Positions 25,501-37,500 of a stretch of DNA of 64,000 bases are shown here, piece by piece. Below the pieces are notes generated by a model, which ran no database searches, was not told the origin of the DNA, and was given only the letters and a program-made list of their open reading frames with translations. The stretch lies in assembly GCF_022682495.2 (NCBI RefSeq), contig NC_071393.1:98693010-98757009 (forward strand). Reading direction: 5' to 3'. The position numbers and the translations under genes are program-made. This stretch comes from Desmodus rotundus (Eukaryota; Chordata; Mammalia; Chiroptera; Phyllostomidae). The first letter of the stretch is position 1. Each line of letters begins with the position of its first letter.

Positions 25501-28500
25501 ACCACAGCCCTATGGGAGAAGATGAAGTAAGTACTGAACAGGCACATAATACTGAGGGCACAGGCCTCCCTGTCACTAGTGATCAGGCGAACCTTGCTCT
25601 CTTATTCACTTCTTTCTGCTGCCTCTGGCCACTTGTCAGAATCTCTCTGGCCAGGCTGCACTGACTGAGGGCTGGGTTATTCCCAGCTCATCCATCTGCA
25701 GGTGAACACCCTTAAACTGGAGGCTCCTGAAGTCACATCCCTTGGCGATACAGTGTCAGCCTCCTCCTCTGTCACTATCTGTGACAGTTCATTTAAGCTA
25801 TGCCCCTTGTCAGGCCTCAACATGCTCGTGGAAAAAATGGCAGCATGCTCTCCAGCCTGACAATGATATGGTCCATGACTTAAAGGATAGTTATTTTTCT
25901 AAAGCGGAAGAAGGGGGTGAATTCGGGTGGCCTCTCGATACACTGCACTTGAGTCCTGACCCTTCTTTCTCTCTCTCTTGCCAGCCAGTCAGCCTGTGGG
26001 TGTGGAATCACATTTTACAGTGGGTGGGAGAACGTTTGAGTAGAAAGAACTGCATGATCCCCAGACACGACTGGAAGGGCCAGACAGAGATGGGCAAAGA
26101 CAGATAAAGCAGAGATGCTTAGGAACATCAACGTTGGAAGAAGGGCGGACTCGCTGTCTCCTGTGAGATAAAATACTCTGAAGGCACTGGCTCAATCCTA
26201 GATTTTATCCTGCCAGACCAAATGTCAGCAAAGTGACAAATTCTGGATGAAGTGCTACCCATAAGTATACACCTGCTTCATCACATGCATTCGGGGAAGG
26301 TCTGTGTAACAAAGGTTCGTGCCAGCCTACCCAGAGGATGGAGCACACAGTAAAACTACAAAAATCCCTTCTACATGTTGTTCTGGAAGACGAGGCCAAG
26401 TTATGGTCTCGGCAGTGAGACACAGGACTCTGAAGTCACCATCTGGAGCCAGATTCATAAATGCTACTACTTCCCAGCTGTTACCAAGCTCAGCCAGCCA
26501 CTGCCTGGGTCCTCATCCCATTACCTGGGTCCCAGCACTGTATAACTCTAGATGCACCCTTCACGTTTGCGCCCGCCATAAATCTGCAGATTTATGATGG
26601 CAGTTTTCTGGCAGGGGACAGTGCAAGTTTTAAAGAAGGGGCAGCAAAAGGATCGTGGGGACTAGTGGCAGGGCTGCCCCTCCCAAACCCACACAGAAGC
26701 CCATCACAGCCCAGAGGAGAACGTGGAACGCGTGCTTACGTTATCTATGCTCTTAGCAACTAAAATGCGGTGCAGAGCTCTAGTCAGGGTCCCTAGATAC
26801 TGCACTGTTGTTACCAAGATGACAGACAACCTTAAATAAAGAAAAACATCAATAAAATGTGAGATCCCAGAAGAACAAAAAGTCATGTTCCAGCAGCAGT
26901 CACCTACAGAATTTCTGTTAGTTTGGAAAACTTCAAGACAGTATGAAAGGCAATAGCCTTCCTCCCAGGCTCGCTGTGGGCAGCCAGAGGGCTCTGGCGA
27001 GACTCAAGTTAAGGACAAACTTTCTAGGGTGGTCACCATAGGCAAAAAGGGGGAGACTCAGTGCAGTATTCACGTATATGCCACAAATCCGGAGCCCTCC
27101 GGAAGGAGCGATGAAGAACTGATCACCAGTGAGGATCAGAGATGAGTTCCCATCTATGCTTTGTCTAAATTGGTCACAGTGAATGGCTCCTTGTGGCCAC
27201 AAAACGTTAATGATTTCTCCCCAGTCTCAAAAACTGGACTATGCTTTTGACGGTCTTTTAAATATAGGGTTTATTAAGGTATAATTTACATAGAGTAAAT
27301 GTCATCCGTTTGGTGCATAATTTTATGAGTTGGAAAAATTCATGAAATCTGTAACTATTACCACAGTCAGGATATTAAACAGTTTCACACCCTCAAATTC
27401 CCTCATATCCCTTTATGACCAATCACTGATCTGATGGAATTGGACTGTATTTAACACAAATGTTAATACTGTTTAAACTTCCCCTTAGATATTTACCATA
27501 TTTCATTCATTGTAAGACACAACCCCCGCCCCCACCCGATTTGAACACTGAAACTAGGACATGTCCTATAATCTGTGGCACTTTACCCTAATTGGTAACA
27601 ATTTTTCTTCTTAGAGATACATAAAATAATGTGTTTTATCATCTATGGTGCCCTTTTAAAAAAATCATTGATGTATATTAAAGTCATAACATTTGAATAC
27701 TTACTATGGGTTAAGTGTTCTACCAAGCCCTGAAAATACAAAAATGAATCAAACAATTCTCAAGGAAGTATCACTTGAGGGGAGGAAATAAACAATTACA
27801 AAACATAATAATGTCTACAGTGGAGGGGTATCCATCGCTAGGACTACATGAAATTATCTCTAGATCGGCCACCCTTCTTCTTTCAGGCAAAATCCCCCCC
27901 CCCCATTTGTATTCTTCCGTGTACACAGGAAATAAGGATGAAGGAAGTATCATTTGGCTTCACTGCTCATTCCAGGAGTGAGTTATTGCCACACCATCTG
28001 ACATATCGCCTAGGAACAATCCAATTATTTCTCCCATAACTCACTGTTGTCATAGGGAAGTCTCATTTTAGTGTTCAACAGCTGCAAGGCTTTTATGATA
28101 ATATCAAAAGACAAGTCACTGAAAATAACTGCTTAATCTGTGGAAGGCAGATGCCCCAAATCTTTCAGAGACATGCTTCAAGGTCCCCAAATTCCTCCCT
28201 GCACAACTTTTAAAGGGCAACGCAGAGAAGACAAGTTAGTGTCCTTACCTGGTTCTTGAAAGTGTTCTTCATTTGATAGAGTTCTGGACAAGATAAGTAT
28301 TAGTGCTTCTTTAAATTGGTCAAAATGCACCTAAAAAAGAAATTAAAATAAATTCAAAATACTTTCCACAGTTTTAAGGTACCAAATCCATCTACATACA
28401 AGGTACCTGGCCAGTTGTTAGCATCCTGAGAGCCTTGAAATAAGTCACAATAAAATGTGACTTATTTCACATAAGTGAAAATAAGTGAAAATGTGACCTG

Positions 28501-31500
28501 CTTTCGTTCCCTTTTTTTCTTCATTTCTCCAAAACACTAAAGGAAAATGGACTGATTATTTCCGACACAAGTGTCATAAATGCTAATATCAATGTTAATA
28601 CTTATTCAACCCTGAGGGGAAAAGCTATATAGCAAAACCTTCTTTATAAACACAGACAAAGATGAGTTTTGAACTTTTAACTTCTTTTATTTTCCTGAAC
28701 AAGACCAGAAGAGAAAGATGTTAGGTTTAAATATTAGGAAACACTTCCCAAGTAAATGACCCTTGGTAATGATGCCCCAAAGTTGCTCTCATCTCTTCAG
28801 ATATTCTAGAAAGAAGTCATCTTTTGAGGATGACTTGAATACAGTCTTGCCTGTGGCACGTATATAATATTTATCTCCCCAAGGACTTTATGATTCTAAA
28901 AACAAGCAGAAATCAATAGCAAACACAAAAGATAAAAGGACCCTGGAAAGCATTTTCCTGAATTCTTAAAATCACAGTTACTTTGACTGCAGTAGGAAAG
29001 AACTTGAGTTTTATTTAAGTAAATACTGAGAATTGAGACATCACTTTGGTTAAAGGGGAAAAATGGTTTTCTGTGTGGCCAAGTGTGCTCTTCCAAAATG
29101 TAACATTATGTGATCTCACCACGGGGCAGAAGGGAGAAATGGTATTTCTTCTCACCATCATTCTAGCTCAATAATGTGGCAACTATTTACATAGAAGCCT
29201 ATATGTAAACACAACGTTAGTAAATTCATAATCTGTACTGTTATGAGTCTCTTTGGACATCATTACAAAACAGTGTGTAGAAGTTTTAAATATAGGTAAC
29301 AGATTAAAAAAACGCTTTCAAATTAAAATTGGAAAAGCAACAAACCTCATTAGTCATCTAAACAATGGAAGAAAAATCATATAATGTCTTATCCATGCAA
29401 ATCAAAGGAGAGGAATCCATTGAGATTCCTTTCATAAAATTGTATGTACTTGCAATTCACCAGACTCTCCCAAAGTACATGTGATTTCCCTACCACATTA
29501 GTTGTGTTTAATTGGAATGACATTCCGAAAGCATATTTCTTTAGATATGCACACTAACAATCAGCATAATCTACAGAGCCAGAGCAGAAATCTGTCAAGG
29601 GAGCCAGGACCACACAATGAATGAGAGGGTTAAAAGACTGTAGAAATGTAAGCTGTGCTAATTAGGTTTCACAGGTGCCAAATGGCTGCAAAGCCTGGGG
29701 AAGGGAGGAGGGGCAGGCCCTGCAGTGTCCCAGAGTCTGAGGTGGGCTTCAGGTACTGTGGCATCCCAGCTCCAGTTCTCAGGAGCTAGGCCAGTCTGTC
29801 CACAGACATCACTTACGCAAGGGCTCTCCAGCTCAGGGGCACATCCAGGCACTACTTCCTGCCAGAATCATGCCTCCCTCTGAGGGGGCGGGGTGGGGGG
29901 GGTGGTAGGGGGGGGGGGTGGTGGCAGCTGTGGGCAGTAGAAGGGTTATGACCACAAGCTCTGGTTCTGACCCTGGCTCAGCCACTCACTGCCTTTTGTG
30001 AGTTGGCTAAATTACTAAGCCTATCAGAGCTTCAATTTGCTTATCTGTAAAAATGGGAATATCTAACAACTAATATTTATTATTCACTCAACAAACACTG
30101 AGCAGCTACGATGCACCAGGCACTGTCCTAGGCCCTGTGACACAGCAGTGAATGAGTGACAAAGATCCCTGCTGCCATGGAGCACAAGTTCTCAGGAGAG
30201 ATCACAGGGAATCAGGCAAGTACTCTGCAAAGAGCATTGCATGTATTTTGTTATTGATAATACCACATTCCTCATAGCTGAGTTAGAGAGATAAAATGAG
30301 AGTTTGGTTAAGTGTTTAGAACTTCCTGGGACTTACTAGGTACCTGGCAAGTGGAAGTTAACACTACTAACAGGTGTAGTAATTGGGGTGATGTTTCCAC
30401 CACTTTTACAGAGAAACAGGGCCACATTCTCAAGCAAAGCAACTGGCCATGAGAGGAACCAAGATAGTGGAGTGGGAGTGTGTGTGTTGGGGTGGGGGTG
30501 GGGGGCCGGGGGGGGGGGGGTGAGGGGGGGGCGGTAACAGCAGGGAAGTCCAGGAGCCTTCCTCGCCCCCAGGGTCTGCGCAGTTGTCCAGCAGCGGAGA
30601 TAATGATCCAGGCTGCTGTGTTTAGGGACCTCCAACTGGGTTTCTCCTCTGCCTTTTTTTCCCCCTTCTGTCTTAAGGTATTAATGGAGATGGCCTAAAT
30701 GAAGCCTAAGTCTCTTGTTGCCACAGTTATGAATTGAACCGAAAGAGGCTCCTGTTTCAAAAAGGTGGGGCTTGCCTTGAGACTTTCAAATCCTTTATAG
30801 TTGTCTCCAGGGTCTCTGCTGGGGCTTGCAAAGACTGAAGTTTTGATAGTGTTAACTGGAAAAAGCCCTTCTGAATTTTGTCCCAGCAGTTCAATTCTGT
30901 GAGTGAGAGCCATGAAAATCACCTAGGGGTCTCTGCACCTCAGTTTTACTCCCCCTGAAAAATGGCAAAAATAGCTATACTCTGGAAGTGAATTCTAACC
31001 AGCTTCCAAGGCTTTATTATACAACATTTAAGGGATACTTAGGCCTCGCACAAACACACCAACTTCTGGGACAGTAGCACCCTCATTTACATGGAGGTCG
31101 CTTATCTCTCAGCCTCAGTCTGGAAGCACGCCAGTGGTGTCCAAAGCTGAGGACAGCACCACGGTGCCCACAGAGCCTTCTCACAGAAAATGCCATAGAA
31201 CCAACTCAGAAGCTCTTCATTCTCACTCGACCTGATGTATTTTAAGCTTCATTATCCTGCTTTCCGACCCGCTACAGGTTAGCAGCAGTAAATAAAGGAC
31301 AGGGCACTCCAAGGCAAGTCCGAGAAATAACTATTTGACATATTGGGGAGGAAGAAAGTCTACCCGCTGTCTAACACAAATAAAGTACAAAATTTTTGTA
31401 CTTGAACAAACTATTTTTAAAAACTATATAAATTACATAAAAAGGGCACATGCCCTCAAAAACCTAACAGTCTGGGATTATTTAGTGTCGGGGCATGGAT

Positions 31501-34500
31501 GCACGTGCTGCTAAATAAATCCTGAGGATATTACTCTTATAGAAGAATAAGTGATAGACCAAGATGATTTATATGATCAAGAAAAACCTTATAATGCTTA
31601 ATGTACTCTTTGATAGGGTAAGACACAAGTAAAAAAAAATTTAACCCCCATGGTTAAACTTAAAAAAAAAAAAAAAGTCTGCCACTAATTGAAGAAAGAG
31701 ATCTAGTTATTAGAAAATTTTATTAACATGGCTCCTGAAGAGTGCTAAATGAATGGGGGTATTAATGTAGGTTTTCTTTCCTGGGCATTGGGTCATTTGG
31801 CTCTCACAGCATCCATGTGAGATGGTCAAGGCAGGCATCCCTCCTTAGCATTGATGAGAGAGGCTCAGAGAAGGCCCGAGCCTACCCAAGGCCACATATC
31901 TTGAGGGAAAGAAGTTACTGGAGAACCCAGGTCTTCTGACTGGACACATTAAAGTGCAGCTACTCTGCCAGCCCCACACTGCTGCATTCCTGGCCTGACC
32001 TCTCCAGGAAATCCCTCTGCTGCTCCACGTCAAGTCCTCAACTTGACACAAAGCCACTAAGTACAAAGCACTGGGGCTTCAGAGGATGTAAGAGATTAAG
32101 AGATATAGCACTGGCTTGTATAGCTCAGTGGATTGAGCATGGGCCTGGGAACCAAAGGGTTGCAGGTTCAATTCCCAGTAAGGGCACATGCTTGGGTTGT
32201 GGCCTGTCCCCAGAACAGGGCATGTGAGAGCAACCACACCTTGATGTTTCTCTCCTTCTCTTTCTCCTTCCCTTCTCTCTAAAAATAAGTAAATAAAATC
32301 TTTTTTAAAAGAGATACATAACCTCTGCCCTCAAGGGGTTTACCAGCTACACCCTACACTGCAGGTGTGGGAGGGTGGAAAGGGGAAGAAAAGAAGAAAG
32401 TTTACTAGTAACTGCAAGGTAATCTGGTATGTTCTGAGAGAGACAAAAACAAGCTGGTAGGGGCCTCTGACAAATGAGCAAATCCTACCTGGCCAGCAGG
32501 GAGAAAAATAGGGACATTTGCCACGTCTGAGTTCCCCAAGATATTCACAGGCAGAGCTTAAAGTTTTCCAAAGTGAACTTATAATGCATTAGATTTGCCA
32601 CATTTTAGAAGAAAAGGGTCTATAAAATACTAAACATGATTATTAACTCAGAGGTTCTTCATAAGCCAACAATGTCTATCTAGGTGACCCCTTCTTCCCC
32701 CACCAAAAAAAAAAAATCCAAAATTGTAAAACCAAAACCTGGCAAACTGATCAAAACCACTGGAGCAGTGGCAGAAGGCAAAAGGGGTCAGAGGGGTCGA
32801 TTACACGGTAACAGATGGAAACTGGACTTTTGGTGGTGAGCATGTTTTAACGCATAGAGATAGTGAATTATAATGTTGTACACCTGAAATTTATATAATA
32901 CTATTAACCAATGTTACTTCAAGTAAGAAAATATTGGAACAGCTTTAATTCTTAAATTGATCTTTATTTTCCTTCTTGCAAGGGCATTTAGACACTGCAC
33001 CCCTCACTTTAAACAGTAGTACATCCTGTATCTTTGGAGAAGATAGTTCTCTAAGAGAGGCAGGTGACTGCTACTTTCCATCCACGCTCATGAATACTGA
33101 TGTGGCAGAGAAGCCCCTTAGGGCACAACCCAGAACCAAAATGTTAACAAATGCCCTCTATTGTGAAGAAACATGCATGGGCAGGCTCACTAAGTTCTGT
33201 AACTGGAATTTGTAAGTACCATTTTTTTGTCTTCCAAGGGAGTTTGGCTATTGAATTATGTTAAAATTTAGAAATCATCCCAAATATACAATGCAATTAA
33301 ATCACACAAAGTAACAAGCTTCTGAGCTGTGCATCCCCTGGCTGGTACCTCCTCATTTGAATAATAATTGCTGCCATTCATTTTACAAGCACTCCTCTAT
33401 CTTGTATGCCTCAAAGGGCAGTTTGCAGCAATGGGAAAATTACATGACTGACTGAAAACACACATGACATTTAAACTAAATTAACAGGAAGACCAGTCAA
33501 GTCTGATTTTTTTGTCATGTGCCATTACCGCTTAGCAGAAATCTACCTCATCACTTTTGCTCTCCAAATTTCATAGGAATGCTTTTTTAGAAATACAATT
33601 TGCCTTTCTGAAAAAAAGAATTTAAGCACCATTTAAATATGAAACAAATGGTATTTTAAACCATACACACAAACTGCAACAGGAAGTAAAATAAGGAACT
33701 TTAACGTTGCATAAAATAAATCTTGTGCAACCTTGGAGCTCAGATGCACACAGTTTCCACATGTGTGCAGGCACTACTTCCAACAGACCCAAAGTGAGAG
33801 AACTCAAGCCAGCGTTCGACAAAGTGCGCTTGTCAAACAAGACAAAGGCTCACGTGACCACCTTCATAGGAGGGAGGTTTGAATCTAGTAATACAGAGGG
33901 AAGTCAATCACAGAACGTTCGAAACACTGTTAGTTGAAATGGGTATAGAAATATGGACCCCTCAGAAGGTCAATGTATAGGACAATAATGTTTCTGGCAT
34001 TATGCAAAGAGAAATGACACAAACAAAAAGACATAGTTCCAAATGAAAGACATACTTATAGAATGTTATATTCTAAATAAAGCATTCCAGTTATTGTAGC
34101 TTAGTGAGTTATTTCCTGCAGACAATGTTGAGAGACGCAAAGGCCATTCGAAAAGGCAAGTTTTAAAACCCTAAAGCAGCTGTATGAAGTTGTACTCCAA
34201 GACTGATCCAAGGAGCCCTGCCTTTGGATGGAAATAGATGAAACCACCGCCACATGAGTTTCTAGCAAATCCACATTCTGTTCTAAAGAGACTCCTCAGA
34301 AAATCACAGCTGGAAACTCATTATTTATCAAAGACCCATTCTAGGGGTGTAAGAGAAGGAAGGAGATACAGAACACAGTAGCTAACAGTGTGCCTGGCTG
34401 TAGGATGTCTTTGATATACACAATCTAAGTCAACCTTCATAGCAATCTTACAAGGAGGGTATTATTTTCCCCACCATACAGATAAAGAAACTGAGACTCA

Positions 34501-37500
34501 GAGTATTTAAGATAATACGTCCATATGGCTGAAATGTGGCAAGATCAGTGTATGTATCCAGGTGTGAATTCAAAGACTGTGCCTCAATAATACACTGTCT
34601 TGATGTGGTGGGGATGGGGATCAGTTGAAGGGGGATAGAGAATGAGATCCATTTTTGCATCTTTGGAGTCTCAGGAAGCTGTGAAGACACGCATTCACCC
34701 TCGAGGTCTGGGAAATCTGGGCTTCCCTTCTGGTGCTGCTGCAAATGAGCTGCCTGATCTTGGACATATCACTGTACGTTTCCAAGTTCTGGATTCCAAG
34801 TTTCTCTGTCATACGGGTGAACATTTAAATCTAAAAATCTGTGATGAACACTGAAGAACTTAAAGTCCCCTCATCCAGACAAGATGACTCGTAAAAGTAT
34901 CAGTGGAATACTATGGAAATTTAATGAGCATTCCTGACCATATTTTCTCTGGTGAAAGAGATGACCATTGCTGAAATAAAGTAGGTAGACAAGAACAGCT
35001 TTTAATACTTGTTCCCAACTCTTGCCGAGACCAGAAGGCCTTCCCAACAGCTCTCCCCTATGCCCTTGCTTTTGTCAGACTTAATACCTCTGAGAGATTC
35101 AAGGTTCACAGTATGCAAAACCAAAGTTAATTTTGCAATGAATTTGACAAGAAAATGTTCATACAGAATGGAAACAAGTCTTGTAGCCTCTGACTCAGAA
35201 TGTCTTCTTACTTATAAATGGGAACCAGAGATCCTTAGGAGTTTAATTTAACCCCAGATGAGATTGTTGCACAGGAAGGGAGTGATGGAGAGAGATCCAG
35301 AGTCACAAGACCAACATAGGAATCAGAAAATACCATTCACCCTTTCAGATTACTCATTGGTGGTTAAACAGTAAGGTACCGAGAAGGTTCAGACATTTAA
35401 GAGATGCAATGAGAAATGTTTCCCCTATTCCCTCTAATGAGTCCAAACAGGCTCAGATCAATACTATGAAGCAGGAGCATGAACATACAGTAGTTATAAA
35501 TAGGCACTATTGGACGATCAAGCGTAGTTTTGCACACAGAGAACGAGTCCAAATAATCACCACCAGAAAGTGCTTCTGTGTTTCTGACTTACTTTTCAAA
35601 TGGTTAAAATGTGTATATGAAAGAAATCTTTAAAAGCTTTTAATGAATTAGAAACAACAAACAAGCAATCCTCCTGAAGATTTGTAAATTAATCTTGACA
35701 TTTATAAAATAATGAAAGGTAGGAAAGCTGAGCTAAGTTATATATTTGTACAGCTATCAAATTTTAATACTAAGAAATTTTTAAGTACCTTTGATGACCA
35801 AGGTCTTCCTACCTATGGAACTCTTTGGAAGCCAATGATGAGTTCTGCTTCCAGGTGGCTTATTCTGATTCTATACAGTGCCACGGGCATGGGGCCCCTC
35901 GGCATCCAGATTCATATTAAAGAATATAGCAAGGAAATGCATCAGAACCCCAGGGGGCTGTTCTGTCTCAAGTTGGGATATTCCATCATGAAAGGAAAGT
36001 ACATTTTTTAAACAGGATATAATTAAAGGCTTCAATAAAACCAAGGTATATGATCATATTTATGTCTAGATTTTTAATAAAAAGGATAGAGAGGCATATG
36101 GAAACACGTCATTTAAAAGACACAAAACCAGGAAGCACCTACAATGGGTATCAAATGCTTGGATGAAGAATTAATGTGGTTCCCTTTTCTAAATGTTTGT
36201 AGTATTTGCTCACAGTACTACTCACCTGTCAGGTACATTATGAGACCAGACTATAAACTCTTCAGTGTCTTGAGCAGTCCCTTGTCTTAGGGTCTCACCC
36301 ACCTGACATCTGCTTAACTGTGACAAAAATATGAATGGAGCTCTTCTGACAAAACTAGTAGGAAACACCTACCAGCAATGTCCTCTTTCCTTCAAACTGG
36401 CAATTCACACTCTGTAGGCATTTCAAGTACACATACACAGGTGAGGCAAAAGTAGGTTTATAGTGGTTCATATGGAAAATAATCCAATAATTAATAAATA
36501 ATAATACAAGTATAAACTGTGTTTTGTGTACTCACAATTGTAAACCTACTTTGGCCCCACCCTGTAAAACCACTGTGCTCAGGGGAATATGGCTTCAAGT
36601 TATAAAGCAATATCAGGCAGACGAACTGATACATAATTTGGGGGTAAATTGTCTATTAGTAAAATGCATGAAAATGGCAGGTTGATTTGTTACTCTCCTT
36701 AACAGCTGTCAAAAGAAACATTAGGCTTTATGAAAGAAAGCAAAAATTTATTAAAGATGGATTTTAAAATAAAAATAAACAGATGATGTTCATGTTCTTA
36801 GCTGAGGGGGAGAGTGTTTTTTATCTGTTTTCAAGGAAAGATGATTAATTGAGCCCAATTCCAATAAAGGTAAACTTAAAAATTTTGTTTTATTTAAAAA
36901 TTAGATTTGCTAAGATTTAAAAGTTAAAACCATAAGCATCCTGGGAGCTGATGGATACTGATGTATCCAAAACCCACTTAATGGAAAACTGTACTTTATG
37001 ACAAATGTAAGACTAGCAGAATGCCTGACATGTAAGACACAGAACAATACATATTTGTTGAAGTAATGAAGAGATGAATATATTTAGATTTGTCATGCTA
37101 CTATTTCTTTCTCCTGTTTCATTAAACCAGACTCCTAACCCTTTTAAGTTTTCTAAAAATAATACCTAAAGAGAAAAAAGATGCCCTGGTTGGTGTGGCT
37201 CAGTGGATTGAACGCCGGCCTGAGAACCAAAAGGTCGCTGGTTTGATTCCCAGTCAGGGCCCATCCCTGAGTTGTGGGCCAGGTCCCCAGTAGGAGATGC
37301 GCAACAGGGAACCACACATTGATGTTTCTCTCCCTCTCTTTTTCCCTCCCTTCCCCTCTGTCTAAAAATAAATAAATAAAATCTTTAAAAAAAAAAAGAA
37401 AAAAGATGACTGGCATTAAAAACTTATTTTACAACTTGTGACCCTTCTCAATATACCAAGAAGGTGAGAGCACTTGGATTGCTTCTATGAATTCTAAGGA

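Larger units (their letters stand above)
15781..28248 (-). other. NIN: NIN intron between coding exons 2 and 3
   Basis: A 12.5-kb intron containing a GCC-type trinucleotide repeat (16593-16657), a GA-rich tract (20274-20400), a twin-primed L1 (21645-23043), two oppositely oriented VES copies (23.17 and 24.64 kb) and old L1/L2 pieces near 27.3-27.7 kb. No additional exon is supported. Confidence 0.8.
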
